64,000 bases of DNA from Fistularia commersonii (GCA_037954325.1 JBBMNZ010000021.1:11082616-11146615); one strand, 5' to 3'; positions 47,210 through 60,690 are shown, numbered from the stretch's first letter. Notes: a model not told the origin generated them from the sequence alone. A program made the numbers and translations.

Positions 47210-49019
47210 CCTTGATCCAGTTGCATTTTCTCTCCCGTACAGTCACTAACCGAAGCTAAAGCAGACCAGCGATCAGTGCCAGGATAAAAGTAATTATTAC
47301 ATGAAAGGATGAATAGTTGGTCAGAAACTACATTTAAACTCAGGTGTGGTCATCAAACTGGGAGTGTAGAGAAGCCCCCTCTTAACAACCAGCACAAAAG
47401 CTTTAAACTCATATTTTAAGCTCTTGTCTTCTCCCCTTTGGAGCACTTCTGTCTATTGTAGTCGCAACCTCCCCCCACCCGTATCCATCGAAATAGGCCC
47501 TGGCTCCCCGTGACGGATGTTCCCGTACGCACTATCTTACTTTGTTTGCGACGCTTTGAAAATTCAAATGGAAAAGAATCAACATCTGCACGTCAGTAAA
47601 TATCAGAAAACAGTCGGCGTCATAGGATTTGACTGTCTTGATTTGGCAACTAAATGAGCTCAACAGTGAATGCAGCTGTGGACATCATATCTTATTAATG
47701 TTAAGAAAATACACACTGGTCCTTTGTGATCAAAACCTAATTGGGTAAGTTCTTTGTTCAAGTCAGTCCTTGTCTTCAGATGTTGATCCACCGCTCTCCT
47801 CTGACCTGGATTGCAAAAACAAGGTTAAAACACAAAAGGTCTCCCTGATGGTTCAATTATTTGATGGTCAGAGAGTCCATTTTTAGCTTTAGTGCAAAAG
47901 GATTTTTTTTACAATTTTCTTCTTAAATATATCATATAACACTTTTCATTTTCACTTTTCTGTCAGCCCTTAAGAGTTGATAGATTAGTACAGCAATATG
48001 TTCTTTTATGTGTGATTTCCAGAAATGTAACCCTAAGCTGACAGTGCAGACCAAAACAAAATGATGCGAGTTTCTATCAACTTCTGTCATGCAGAAGACT
48101 TGATCTGCGACGGCAGCTGCAGCCTTGAGACCAGGCGCACTCTTTCATTGTCTCATTGTTTTAGTCGAACTTTGAATGGAAGCATATTGATTAACTACAG
48201 ATTGTGTTTTTGTTTCCATTGTCTCTGTTTTTTATCCTCTGAAAATCACTGTTGTTCACTAATACACCATGCATTATAATGATAATAATAATAACAACTT
48301 AAAATAGTTAAGATACTGCATGTATTTGTCTTTTTGTTCCTATGAGTTACCTTTTTTTTTTTTTTATTAATTTGCTTAATTTTCATTTCTTTTTATCACA
48401 ATATTTGCGTGGAATTTTTGCTCACATTTTTTTGGGGATTTGCATGCATGTGTTTACCTTTATACACATTAATGCACACGTCATATAAACATTTAATATA
48501 CACATTTCAGATAAAAAAGTAGGTTACACACTGTTTAAAAGAATGCTTCGATTGAGAAATAATTAGATAAATATGGTGAAAATAATGTTAAATAATGATA
48601 AATAAGTGAAAATAATACTTGAGGTAATAATGCAAATGTTCATTTGCTTGTGTGTATAAATATGTGTTTTTATTCATTTCTGTAGGTTGATTTAAATGTA
48701 AATTTTAACATTACAAACAAAAATATACATTATAATTAGTTTTGATGCTATTAGCTAATTTTAAGATGCACGCACTTAGCCGACCAGGTCCCCCCCCCCC
48801 CCCCCCCCCTCCCAAGGGGACGAAGTATGATGACACAGACATAAGATGAAGATGCAGTCAGGTTAAAATTGAACAATTTCAACTCACGGTAAAATATTAA
48901 TTGAGGACATCATCTTTGTTAAAAAAAATGCAAAAAAATATCTTTTGATTCTCATTTATGTCCAAAGGAACTGAAATAGCCAGGAGACATTAAAAATGCA
49001 TCACAACAACACTATTTAT
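47210..49019. other. intergenic with a 20-base poly(C) tract
   Basis: 47,470-47,700 is moderately complex. C20 occupies 48,790-48,809. The remainder is AT-rich with no gene. Confidence 0.35.
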
Positions 49020-49540
49020 GTACATCAGTTTCATGTCGAAAAGCTTTGTGTCCGTTGCTCCGGTGTGTTTCTGAGGTAATGCTTGAGCAGGGCGAGGGCC
49101 GTCCCATCTGGGATTGGTAAGAGTCTCAAGAGGTCCTCCGTGGACTTTAAGATCTTCCCTGATTACATGTGGCAGCCCCCAGCCTGCACTGCAGACCCTC
49201 TCATGACATGGAAGATTGACGCTTATTGATGCAGAAACCTTTGTTAACTCGCCGTGCAGCAGCCTGCCAGCTGCAAAGCTGTTTTAATCATCCCATCAAA
49301 TCAACTCGCGTCGGGTTAAAAATAAATGAGGATCCGGAGATTGGCGCTTGTATTATATCTGTTTGATACGACGTGTAACTGAAGATCCAGGGACCGTGGA
49401 AAGCGGAGCTGCCGTTGTGATTGAGTGAATCACCTGCTGAGGAAATCATAAACACAGAGCAGGAATTTACATTAGAAGCCCAGTGGATAAGTGCACCGAG
49501 CTGATGGCTTTGTCTGAGCAATAGTGTAATAAAATCTTTT
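49020..49540. promoter_or_regulatory. complex island, candidate regulatory element
   Basis: About 500 bases of balanced, repeat-free sequence with CAGCAG/CTGCAG clusters (49,168-49,280). A 77-codon minus-strand frame has no domain. Confidence 0.3.
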
Positions 49541-51179
49541 TTGTATACAAGGCATATTTCATCAAGGTATCTGTACTTCTTCAGCCTGACTCTTTAAAAG
49601 CCATTTCATCCATCTTCAAATGCGATGATTGCAAAACATCTTAACTGCAAGGACACCGTGCTCTCGTACTCAACTTTCCTCCAGTGAAAATTGTTGCTGC
49701 GAAGCCTCATGATGTCTTACTTTTTAAATCGCGGAGACACATTGAAACGGCATCAGTCAAAGTACGAACGACTGTAAATGTAACTGTGACGCTCTGAGGA
49801 TCATGCAGACGCTGGAAAGATGACAAAACCCAATTTGGCCAGAATGAAAGGTCAATGTATGGATGGGCGGAATGGGAAAAATCAATATCACGATATATAA
49901 AGGCCACTTTTTCAGTATCTATTGTATATAGTTGGGTAATCAAAATGTTATACCAGATTAATGAAATGAATGAAGTCATCAGTGACTGTCAAAATAAATC
50001 CATTTCACAGTTATGAAGGAAAGAAAACAAATTCCCTTTTTTTTATACTTTAAAGCTAATTTTCTTGCACCTGCAGTTTTTGCTTTCTATTAATTTTTTT
50101 TGCATGTCTTTTTTTTTTATTCTAGTGTATTTTTATTTTAGTTTTTTTAATTCAAATTTCAGGCAAATCCTCGGCCATATCTTGGGGCAATAATGAAACG
50201 GTAATACCTTGATAATTTCTCGGTAATTTCACTCTCACTCTTGCCAATCTCGTGCCGTTTTCTTTTTGCCCTCTTTATTTATTGCCGGTGCTTGAAATTG
50301 TGGTTACTTTTCTCATTTTCGGTCGATTTACGAGGTGATATTGTTGACTTTGAGAGCGTTTTTGCATTATTTTAACATGACGCAACTGAGTAAAAGAAGA
50401 AATCAAGGGGGAAAAAAAAGTATTTACTGGTAGTTGGGCAGCCACAGTGAAATATTCCAAATATGGGCATTGGCAGTTCTGAAAACACAAAACTACCTTG
50501 CAAAATGGAGAGGACTTACATTAAATGGGGGCTTTGCCTTCTGTCGTGGGGTCCGGGTTAAGCAGGGGAAATTCCTTTCCATATATCTTAGAGAAATTCT
50601 GAGAGTGTTGAGAGAAGAATTGGTGGAGGGACTGTGGGGGAAATGAATTGCTACAGCGAACAGGGTTTAGATATAATTCCAAGGCTTTTGTAACTTTGAA
50701 TCTCTTTGAAAACATTGAAAACATCACAAGCACATATGAAGAGTTTCAAAGGACCAAGGCAGCACACACCACTCCTTCTCTGTTCCCCTGTTTTTTTTTT
50801 CAACACAACCATTACTTGACATTTCACATGGAAGAACAGCACACTTCTATTTATGTGGTCCTCCGTTAACCTTTTAATTAAAGAATAAGTTATTTATTAA
50901 TTGCTATTATTATTGGTATTATTATTGTTATATGAAAAAGCACATTTTTAAACTGTCTTTTTGTCTTTAATTTTCCTTTCTATTTTTTTTTAATTTAACT
51001 TTATTTTATTTTATTAACGTTGCGGATTCTCCTATCTTCCTTCATTATTTCCTCATTTTACAAACCATTTCTTCCTTTTTTGCCATTATATGCGAATTTA
51101 CATAAATTGAATTTACACCTTCACCATTTTTAGGAACGCTGATGTACCTTTTTTTCTTATTTATTTTTCCCGACCAAAA
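49541..51179. other. AT-rich intergenic
   Basis: T- and A-rich simple sequence; no gene. Confidence 0.4.
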
Positions 51180-52180
51180 ATCCAGAACAAAAATATTCAG
51201 CCGAGAGCTGTTCTTAAAGTCTCTTTCCGGAGATATTTATCATCAGATTCAAACCGATGAACCCCAGTATGTAATTAAAACATACAGCTTTGAACCTGAA
51301 TAATTAGCAGAAAAACCTGACTTGTCAGCCGCTGTCACTTTAAGTGCACTTGAGGTTTCATTAAACCTCAGAGCGCCTCGAAAACAAACAAACACAACGC
51401 AAACATTTCCACATCTCTGGAGGACGCTAACTGTAGTTTTCCATCTCCTGGTGGCTGGACAGCAGCCAGACACATGTGCAGGACAAACTGCCAGAGACTC
51501 AGTGAGGACACTAATGTTCCGTGGTGAGCGAGAGCCTCATCCCTCACGACTCCAGTGATGTGAGTAATTGCTAATCTGCTTACCATTTTCACCAATGCTG
51601 CATGGTGGAGAAAAAATATCAAGGAGACAGGTGAGGGCTGGGAGACGGAAAGGGGGAGGGAAGAGATGGAAGGGGAGCATCTCCCTTAAGTGAGAGAACA
51701 CATGGATTCGGGTCTGCTGAATGTCAACATGAGTAAATGGTGCATCACATTGTTTCCATGATTTCTACACAATTAAATCATTAAGTGTCATTAAGGGACT
51801 CGGTGCAGAAACATCCAACTCTACGTCTGGCAGTATCACTCTATCCTGCACTTTAATCTGCAGCAAATTTCAAGTGCCTTCGACAAATCTGCATAAACAC
51901 GACACTTGTTTCCATTTTCACCAGTAAGAGTGAGCTGCGTACAATCACGGGGGAAGTATGAAGATTTGCTGTCAATGTTACGATGAGGAAGGGGAATCGA
52001 AAGGGGTTTAATGTCTTGTATCCTCTTTGGCTGCGAGGCACGCCAACTTTGTGGAAAATCTACGAGTCATTATGAGTGGAAACACTTGTATTTAGATCAT
52101 TACTTCACACAGTAATTATTAAGTACAGAGTGTAATGAGACATCACGAGGAGATTAGTTCGCTAATCTTCAGGAAATAAA
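51180..52180. promoter_or_regulatory. complex island with paired TAAT dyad
   Basis: Balanced sequence over about 1 kb. AGATTAG and CTAATCT (52,151-52,168) form an inverted pair with a 4-base spacer. Further cores are 'tcattaagtgtcattaaggg' and 'acagtaattattaagtac'. No coding potential recognised. Confidence 0.35.
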
Positions 52181-52999
52181 AAGAGGGGAAAAAAATCTTG
52201 AATTATCAAATTATGTTTCATGCTGGCTTTTGTAAACACACAACTTTTTAATAGAAAACAACTGGGCCCGAGCTCTGGAGAGCTTTTATTCATGAAATGT
52301 GAACATTCCGTCTACAGGGCCACAGTGAACCCCCACTACAGAAAAATTACTATTTTTAAAAGGTTAAAAATAATTATATGTTTACTCTAAATCTTGGGAG
52401 AACAGGGGCTCTCAAAGTGGGATCAAGACCCCCAGGAGTCGAACCACAATCAGCAAAGGGTTCCTTTTTGAAAAAAGACAGGCTATTATATCTATGGAGC
52501 ACAATGATAATAATAATGATTATTATTATCGGTAGCAGTGGTAGTAGTATTGTTGATATTGTTGGTCTTGTCATTGCTGCGGTTGCTGCGATTATTTCAA
52601 ATGTTTCCAATCACTGGGTATTATCTATCTATTCATCTGCATGTCTGTCTCTCTCTCTAGCGATCGGTCTATTTATTTATTTACTTTATTGTTCATTTAT
52701 TCATTATTATTCATGTACTGATCCATTATTGTCATTATCATTATAATAATAATTATTGTTATTATTGCTCATATGATTATTATTATTATTATTATTAGGA
52801 GCAGACATATGATTAGTGGAAGACATACTTTTGTAAAAAGAAAAAGAATAGAAAATGGAATTAACCAAAATGTTATATTGCATTAAAAATTACTTAAGCA
52901 CCAGCTGAAATATGTTTAGATATTAGAGTCCCCTGTTACGGAGAACCACTTCAAATGGGGCTCGTGAATTGCTTGGAGTCTGCTTGGGGTCTAAAAAAA
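52181..52999. repeat. ATT/ATA simple repeats in AT-rich DNA
   Basis: ATAATA/ATTATT runs at 52,505-52,530 and 52,735-52,798 with ATTT repeats between. A 122-codon frame here is a by-product. Confidence 0.6.
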
Positions 53000-53580
53000 G
53001 TAGAGGGTTGCAGGATCTCGATCGATGATTCGACAGCAGCGCCATGCAGTCAAGAAAATATAGCTCTTCAGAGTCTTTCTTAAAAAATGCACCAGTCGCT
53101 GGACGGACCTAATGTAGGTAGATCCCCTTGTCACTCGCCTCTCTGTAGCTGATTCTGATAAAGCTGGTTGAAGCCCGGAGATGCTGTAGGTTGAGTGCGG
53201 TGCTCCATAGCTCTAATGAATATCTGTGTAACAACTCCAAGAGACCGTTTTCAGTTACATTCTATTGGAAACAAATGGCTTTTATTCCAACTCAGCATTA
53301 AACATATCCATGCAAATAGCTTGTGTACTTGCTGCTTGGGTAACAAATTGCCATATCATGTGTTACAATTACCTCCTCAGTTTGGCGGGCCGATATATCT
53401 TGCCCATGAAACTGGTTGAAAGCTATGAATTATGGCCATATTTCAGTCTAAAAGAAACAAACCACTAATTGCGACGTGGCCTCTCGGTAATTTCAACACA
53501 GAGCCCAGAAAGTTACTCCGGGAGTGGGGAAATCATTTACTGCTGCCCCTGCTTTATTTTGGTCTCAAATAACAGACACT
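53000..53580. promoter_or_regulatory. complex island, candidate regulatory element
   Basis: Non-repetitive sequence with gctctaatgaatatctg and 'ttaaacatatccatgcaaat', the last an octamer-like (ATGCAAAT) POU site near 53,309. Confidence 0.3.
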
Positions 53581-53583
53581 ACT

Positions 53584-53585
<2 letters not shown>

Positions 53586-53619
<34 letters not shown>
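53586..53619. repeat. (CA)n microsatellite
   Basis: About 17 CA units. Confidence 0.95.
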
Positions 53620-53620
<1 letters not shown>

Positions 53621-53689
53621 CACGCTCCTGCCCCATGGGGAAAACTCCAATCAGCCTCAACAACTTTCTTTTCGTCCCTCCATGTCCTT

Positions 53690-53970
53690 CTGGCTACCAG
53701 CTAGCCGGGACCCGCCTCTCTGAAATGTTTCTGCTAATTCCCATTTCCTTTATAATCACAAGCTTTCATGTGAGAGGCCGGCCTGGGAGGGGTGGGGGGA
53801 CAGGGGGCGGGGGGCGGTAATTGCACAAGGGTCGCGGGCATCAACCCGACCAGGTGTCACTGGATGGCCTGTTTACCTCAGTGATTAATGAATGGCCTGC
53901 GAGCCGCCGAGCACACCCCGAGCTGTCCGCGGCCCGCTGCTTGAAGCATGCTGGTCAGGCAGAACCGAGG
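53690..53970. promoter_or_regulatory. GC-richer island with PBX/HOX-like site
   Basis: Contains tgattaatgaatgg (53,882-53,895), matching the TGATTAAT composite site, beside ctgctaattccc and cggtaattgcac. The middle has a long G-rich stretch. Confidence 0.35.
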
Positions 53971-54117
53971 GGTCCAAGGCCCTTGTCTAGCAGACCCACT
54001 GACACAAAGCTTCCACAAACATCTTACACCTTAATGCAGCTGATACATATCAATTGTATTTACACAACTAGTTCACAGCGGGTGGGTTGGGCCCACAAAA
54101 TATCGGTGATGGTTTCG

Positions 54118-54152
54118 TGTGTGTGCATGTGTGTGTGTGTTTGTGTGTGTGG
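54118..54152. repeat. (TG)n microsatellite
   Basis: Interrupted TG repeat. Confidence 0.85.
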
Positions 54153-54890
54153 AGGGGGATGCTTGGCAGACCTTCTTCTGCTGCGCTTTTATTTTGAAGG
54201 AGAGGAGAAACCCGAGCCAAAACCAAAGATGGCACCGCTTACTTCGGCAACATACAAACATTTCAAGAAGAATCAGGATCACTCTGGATAATTACTTTGT
54301 TAACATAGTTAATTTTTTACCACACCCAATTTCCATTTCAGTATTTTTGGAGCAGCAACATTTGGAAGTCTCTATTATATATTTTTGTTTTTCTTTGAGG
54401 CACGGTTGCCACGCACCCTGTAATCAATTTTTACTACCAAGTCACATTACTTTAATTCTCAATGCTTATTATTTTTCTTTGTATTGTGAAAACCAACACA
54501 AATTAATTAAGAAAAACAAATATGCCTCCAATTTAAACTTTGGATTCGTTATTATTTGTAATAATAATAATAATAATGATAATAATAATAAACATTAAAT
54601 TGGGGTCCAAGTTTGTTCACATGTGTAAGAAAATGAGAATATGAGTTTTAAATTTTGTTGTGGTGTTTCTGTAGCTGCGCTTTTAAGGATTTCAAAATCA
54701 TATTTCAAAACAAACAAGGTTAGTTTTTATACAGTTCATTTGTAGTCTTGTAATTTTTTTTTGTATATATCTTTTTTCTCTTGTTTTAGTTTTTAAGAGC
54801 AAGGTAATATCACAGTTATTTTATTTTTCGCATAACATGCAATACTACCCAACAAATGACTTAGTGATCCCCCCCTCCACCCAAATGCAA
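54153..54890. other. AT-rich intergenic with (ATA)n
   Basis: AAT trinucleotide repeats at 54,559-54,590. A 159-codon frame at 54,119-54,598 runs through simple sequence and is not convincing. Confidence 0.4.
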
Positions 54891-55370
54891 CATGTGACTT
54901 CTTGCAACAATATCCCTTTGTAATCTCGTACCATCATGGCAAAGGATCCTGAGCTGAGCCGTTCATAATGGTCTTCCAGCTTCCATTAAACAATTAACTT
55001 TTCATCGCTGCCTTTATTCGCCTTGCTTGAACAACAAGAGCCTATGAGGCTCACCTGGTGGAAACAGTAAATATGTGTAATCAGCTTGGAGTCATCCGCT
55101 CGGCGATGAAAAAGGGTGTGAAAGCAGAGCGTGTTTGTCAGCGAGGACATGGGGAGCGAGCGGTGGGCGGCTGTGTGCTCAGGTGATTAGCTAATCACCA
55201 TGTCCACTCTGAGAGGCCAGCCAGGGTTCACGTCAATCACCCGCCGCAAACCAAACACTGGAGGCGAGGCACAAGGAGGGGTTTATATCCTAAAAAAATT
55301 TTTCATCTGTCTGCTCACTGGAGGTGAAACATGAGGGTTCATTCACTTAGCGTCAACAGGATTCAGCCTC
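54890..55370. promoter_or_regulatory. candidate enhancer with perfect homeodomain palindrome
   Basis: GGTGATTAGCTAATCACC (55,182-55,199) is a perfect 18-bp palindrome placing two ATTA/TAAT cores face to face. Flanks are balanced and repeat-free ('aacaattaacttttcatcgctgcc' near 54,989). No coding potential. Confidence 0.4.
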
Positions 55371-56919
55371 CTTTTTTACAACACAAATTTGATTTGGAAA
55401 TAATGCCACTTAAGTAATGTTAAAACTACCACTGATTAAATAACTACTGATAACATATTAGTCTTTATTTGACAAATCCCAGCTAATAATAAAATGTTTC
55501 TTAATGTAATAAGTCACTGGTTAAAAATGTATTTGTTCAGATGATATGACAACCTAATGTTTAAATTCCACACAATCTAATGGCGCAACGCTGCTCCACC
55601 CATAGTGACATAAATGTCAATAATTCAGTCAAGAAAACTTACTCACACATTACCCCTCTTTAGGGAATAGTTTAATACAAAAATATTTAAAAAAAAAAAA
55701 AAAATCTATAATTTTTTAATTTTTTCAAATCTAATAAATACCAATAACTTGAATAGAAAACAAGAAAAATGCATCCTCTTTCACTTCTTAAGAAAATAGT
55801 AATGGCTGCTAGAAATGTAATATTCTACCAATAACATAATGACATTATAAATGATGATAACAGATGTTATTTAAGGTGCCTTAATTGCCACTCAAGGACA
55901 CCATCACATGGTCCAATGTTAGAATCATTCCAATAGCTGAAGAAAATCATTATGTCTTCAAGTAATTAAAATAAATGTTTAGTAGTATTCATAATGCAAT
56001 GATGGACAGTAACATCATAGTTACTTTCTTAAAGGGGGAAAAATTTTTATCTCTGTATAATGTATAATGTATCATGTATTGAATTATAAAAAAGCTATGG
56101 GCACTAAGCAGATAGAAGTGCTACAGTAATGATTTCAAAATGAAATATGTACCATGGCAGAAGTGAAGTTAGTTCATAAATCTATGGTGAGTGTCCCTGC
56201 ACATTCTAAATAATCTCAGTATGTAAGACTTGAAAGATAATATTGTAAAAGATAATCAAATGATTTAGACTGTGTCCTTGCTGACCTCTGTCTCTCTCTC
56301 TGTCTCTCTCTCTCTCTCTCTCTCCAAATCATCACTTCCGTTTCCATTGTGTAAATGACTGCCATGGAAAAAAAAGAAACATTTTATTTAGAAAAGCCAA
56401 AAGGGCTGAACTAAAGGATACACGGTATTGCTTCATCAGCGTAAACTGGAGGCAGCCACGCTAACAGATAAATAAACAAGTTATATTTGCACAAAGTATT
56501 CTAGCCAACGTTTGTCCTTGCAAAATTTATGTCAGTATTGATGATGATGACGATTTCAGGCTCTTTCTCTTTATGCACAAATACACATTGATTTTACATT
56601 TTAACCCATTGAAACAGCTATAATAAAATCAGTAATGGGGTCAATTGAAACTGGGTTTGAAAATTATCAGTCAATGATCATTTTAATTTTGTTCTGACGA
56701 CACCGTATCATCAAGTTTCATTGGAAAATCACCCAAAAAGAAAGGTATAAAAGAAAAAAAAATCCAGCTCCCCCCCCCAAAAGAGAAAAATTCCAAAAGC
56801 TGCACTTTAGATAGAGAAATGTGACCAGATTGTTGTGATTTACTTTGACTCGGCGAGAAGGGCTAATAATTGTGGTGCAATTGCTGCGTGGCAAGACCAA
56901 ACACATTCCTACTTATCTA
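55371..56919. other. AT-rich intergenic with (TC)n
   Basis: TC microsatellite at 56,291-56,324; otherwise AT-rich with no gene. Confidence 0.45.
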
Positions 56920-57600
56920 TTGAGGTTCAAAAAGCACGTCATGACATCAGCTAACAGCCAGCATTAAGACAGACCATTAACAAGGCTGATGAGTTACAAA
57001 CTGCTGCTGCTCTCATCCCAGGGCTCTTAATGGATTGCATTTTGATTGTGTCAGCCAACACTCCTTCGACCTTTTACATGAGGCCATAGATATACAGCAG
57101 CTGTTTTCTCGACACTGTCTGTCAAAACAGGAGTGGGTTGTCCGGGGGTGGAGGGGGGTTGAACGCGACCGCTACAGGTGGGAACATGGAGAAGGAGGCG
57201 CGTAACAAGGCGAGCTGTCACAAAGGAATGCTGATGGGGGGGCGAAGCCATGGCACAGGTGTACTCAGATGGATTAATACGGCGTTAATGAAACAAAAAC
57301 ATTTTAAAATTTCTAACTGCTCAATGGAGTGTTTTAACACCTGCGGTTCGCTTGTCTGTTTGCTTCAGGATGTCACTTTATGCTGTATTTCACAAGCCCG
57401 GAGAACGCCAAAGGAATTAGGTTATGATAACACCACTGTGAAATATTGCATTTAGTTCTTGACGTCTGTGAAGCATAGAGTTGCACCGCCGAGGGAATTT
57501 ACTCGGTCAACAGATTTAAAACAGGAGTAACTTTGAGTCTTGGCATGATCACATCCCATCGCTATTTATTCACGGTGAATTTATCATTCGTAAAATAATG
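56920..57600. promoter_or_regulatory. complex island, candidate regulatory element
   Basis: Balanced sequence with 'gatggattaatacggcgttaatgaaac' (57,269-57,295), two close TTAAT sites. A 105-codon + frame at 57,138-57,455 has no domain. Confidence 0.3.
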
Positions 57601-59040
57601 GGGAACTGAAAACAATATGTTTCACAAGTTTAAATCATCATTCTTGAAGTCTTTATTTATTCTATTTTTTTTTTTTTTTAATTGAGTGAAGCACATTTTC
57701 CATCACATTAAATATTATATTATCTTCATTTTATAATAGAAGAGACTGATCTACCAGGAAGCGTTGACATAATACATTTATCTTTGTGGCTTTTTATACA
57801 CATTTCATTTTCAAGTTGTTTTGAAGTCAGATCATTGTCATAATGGCAAAAATATGATTGAAGCGAATGTGATGTTGCGATCGACATCCAATTAAAACTA
57901 CCCCTCGGTAAGAGTTCATTTTACAGTCTTCATGTCTTGTGGAAGAACCTCAATTGTACCAGCATCATATGATAGCACTTTGCACTTCATGCAAGATGAA
58001 GCATTCCCTATATTTACCTTTAATTGAGCATACTGAGTGTCATGTTAATCCCTGAGGTATTTGAGATGAAGGGCGGAAAATGTCTCCTTCCATGACTTTG
58101 ACAGGTGGTTTTTACAAATGACTGCTACAGAGGCAATTTTTTGACGCTACAATCTGTGCAGGGAAAGTGGATTTATTTCATGAAAATGCACCTTCAGCAT
58201 TTAATCATGCTGCCTGAATGATCCCGTCTCAGGGGTGGAAATATCGGAGCATTGAAATAAGGTAATTTTCTCACTAAATTTCCCTAATGACGTGCAGTGT
58301 TTCCCCCTCACGGCATGTGCGCAAGTCATTTGGCTCCAGTCGTGTCCGAGAAGGAGTCCGTCCTGATCTGCCAGCTGCAGAAAGTGAAAACAGAGGCAAA
58401 ATTCACAACGGTAGTTAATAGTGAACCGGAGATCTGATACCTGAGAGGTCTGATATTCAATTGCCGTTTAAAAACTATCTGAAAATGATCTTTTATTTTC
58501 AAAAATGGTCTTGATGTTGTTCGGCTAAGGCATCTTTCAGAATCTGTCCACATGAAGTCATAAATGTAAGTCTTATAACACTGCCATTTGTCACATTTTT
58601 CAGGTTTACAAGTGCTAATTGCAATGAAGGTTTCCTTCTCAAATAATATTTCAGGCAGCACTAAAAGCCTGGCTGTAAAATCATCAGTTTATGAGTGCTG
58701 ATAATTAATCCGGTCTATGTAGAAGGAAACATTACACAAGAATGTGAAATAATAACACAATCTTAATGATTAGAAATTTCCAAAGCGTGGAAAGTAGTTT
58801 CCTAACTTTGTAAAGCCAAAATGCTCATACACAAACAGATGTTTGTTTGTTTTCCAATTGATTTATGTACTCTAAGAATACACAGCCCGAAGACTGCAAA
58901 TTCTTAACTGACCTCACTGTGACTGCGACCAAGTTTCCAATCATCCATTCTACTTTGAAAGTTTTCATCTCTTTAAGAGAGATTGTCAATCCTATTAATC
59001 AAGGTAACGCTACATTGGGCCGATGACGCGACCATCAGTA
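57601..59040. other. intergenic; moderately complex stretches
   Basis: 57,830-58,320 is repeat-poor with 'ctgaatgatcccgtctc' and 'cccctcggtaagagttcatt', a weaker regulatory candidate. A 111-codon minus-strand frame at 58,326-58,661 is unrecognised. Confidence 0.3.
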
Positions 59041-59054
59041 TATCAGTATATCAG

Positions 59055-59262
59055 TGTGGATCCTGTCTCCTCCAATGTGTGTGCTGAAGTTTCTTCGGCC
59101 AGGACACTGACCGATTGGGTTGCTCCCAATGGCCTGTTTCGCGCCTTTGTATGGCCGCCATCTGTGTGTTAGTGAGTGTGTGAATGGGTGAATGTAATCT
59201 AATGTAAAGCATTTTGCAATTGCAAGTTGATGAAACTGCCATATAAGTGTTTAAAATACACC
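59055..59262 (+). mobile_element. SINE-like 3' body
   Basis: Carries 'ggccaggacactgaccgattgggttgctccc', 'tgtgtgttagtgagtgtgtg', 'aatgggtgaatgtaatctaa', 'tgtaaagcattttgcaattg' and a 'ccatataagtg' ending, the typical body of an abundant fish SINE. The tRNA-like head is missing. Confidence 0.65.
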
Positions 59263-59274
59263 TTGGCTTTTGTT

Positions 59275-60137
59275 CAACGCAATGCCCCTATTCACAAACA
59301 AATTGGACGGAGTTTCCGATTACATTCGGAATCGACCTGCGAACGAGTCTCTGTGCAGGAACGCACAAACAAACAAACTCACGGGCTTTCCGCGTTGTAG
59401 TGTTGTAACATAGTGGCAGTTTTGCGAGGTACTCCATGTTGTTTACATCATTCATCGTTGTGTTCTTCCGTTAAAACACTTTTTTGTGTTTTAGTAAGTT
59501 AACCTCATTATGGCTCCCATGAAAGTTTAAAAGTGCTAGTGATAGTGATGTTAGGCAGAAGTTAGAATTACAATTGAACTGAAGATGGTAATAACAGCCA
59601 AAAGTGAGAGTGTAGTTCGTGCTACAAATCACACCCGAGCACTCCGACATGACTAAGTCAACCGTCTGTACAATCATAAAGAACAAAGATGCACTAAAGA
59701 TGGCTGATGTGGCTAAAGGGGCGACTATGTTAGCAAAGCAAAGGTCTCAAGTCTTAGAAAAAGTAGAAAGGTTATTGTTAGTTTGGGTTATTGAAAGACA
59801 GCCTACTGGGGATAGTGTTAGCAAGGGTCTCATATGCGAGAAGCTTTACTTTTGCTTGCTGATTTAGTGAGGGAAACGCTGAGTAGAAGCAGTACTGGAT
59901 AGAAGAGAAAGAAAAAACACTAGGAACACAGTGAAAAAAAGGTTAGATTTGATTCTTTTCTGTGTTTTTTGATACAAATTAACCCATAAAAAATTTCAAT
60001 AGAGAACAGTATGTTTTTGGGGCTGAGAGCGAATCCATTGGATTTACATAGATTTCAATATTTGTTTGCGAACCAAATCAATTTCTCCCAACAGAGTCAA
60101 AGAATTATTTAAATTTGTAAGCGGGGGTCAACTGTAC
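59275..60137 (+). mobile_element. Tigger/pogo transposon remnant with transposase N-terminal HTH
   Basis: 59,580-59,850 reads KMVITAKSESVVRATNHTRA, then after a frameshift DMTKSTVCTIIKNKDALKMA, DVAKGATMLAKQRSQVLEKV and ERLLLVWVIERQPTGDSVSK, then a GLICEK end. This is the paired CENP-B-like HTH region of Tigger transposases. The right end 'aatttgtaagcgggggtcaactgta' is a reverse-oriented CAGTTGACCC-type terminus followed by TA. The DDE catalytic domain is absent, so the copy is dead. Confidence 0.8.
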
Positions 60138-60429
60138 CACCTTACTCTGTGCAATAACGCTCTTCTATTTCTTCACAAAACATACTTTAAGTGCTCAGAT
60201 ATGACCTTAAAGTCTGACAGAATGATTAAATGAGATTAGATTCAGCTTTCTTGTAATTACACATGTACATGTACAAGTACAAGCGCAGCAAAATGCAGTT
60301 ATCATGTACCCAGAAGTGCAAACAAGCAGCAGGTGTAGATATAATAAATCAATTAACAGTATGATAAACAAATTAACAGACTGACATGATGTATTATGTC
60401 AGCTGTACAATGCCATCTACAGCTGAAAC

Positions 60430-60690
60430 TGAGACTTACCTCCTGAGAAGGACATTCTGTCCCTTCAACAAAAATGGTAGAACTTCCGCCCCAAGGTTCG
60501 TGGTTCAAATCAGACTGAGTTTTGATTTCGTCCAACAACCCAAACACACTTGAGAAAGTGAAAATTGCACATTTGTATATGTGGTCCTGCAATCGCCCGA
60601 CGACAGCTGGGGAAAACTCCAGGGCAACTGCCACCCTGACGGCAGGATAAGCGGTATATAGAGTCAATGAATGAACTTTTGGTAGATCAG
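60430..60690 (-). repeat. teleost dispersed repeat, reverse copy
   Basis: 'cccgacgacagctgggg...aggataagcggtata...aatgaatgaa' is the reverse complement arrangement of the family copy at 42.4 kb; 'aaggttcgtggttcaaatcagactgag' marks its other end. Confidence 0.65.

Noticed and set aside
53821..54598. Overlapping frames of 156 and 159 codons
   Set aside because: They run through a TG microsatellite and unrelated intergenic sequence, with no domain or splice support.
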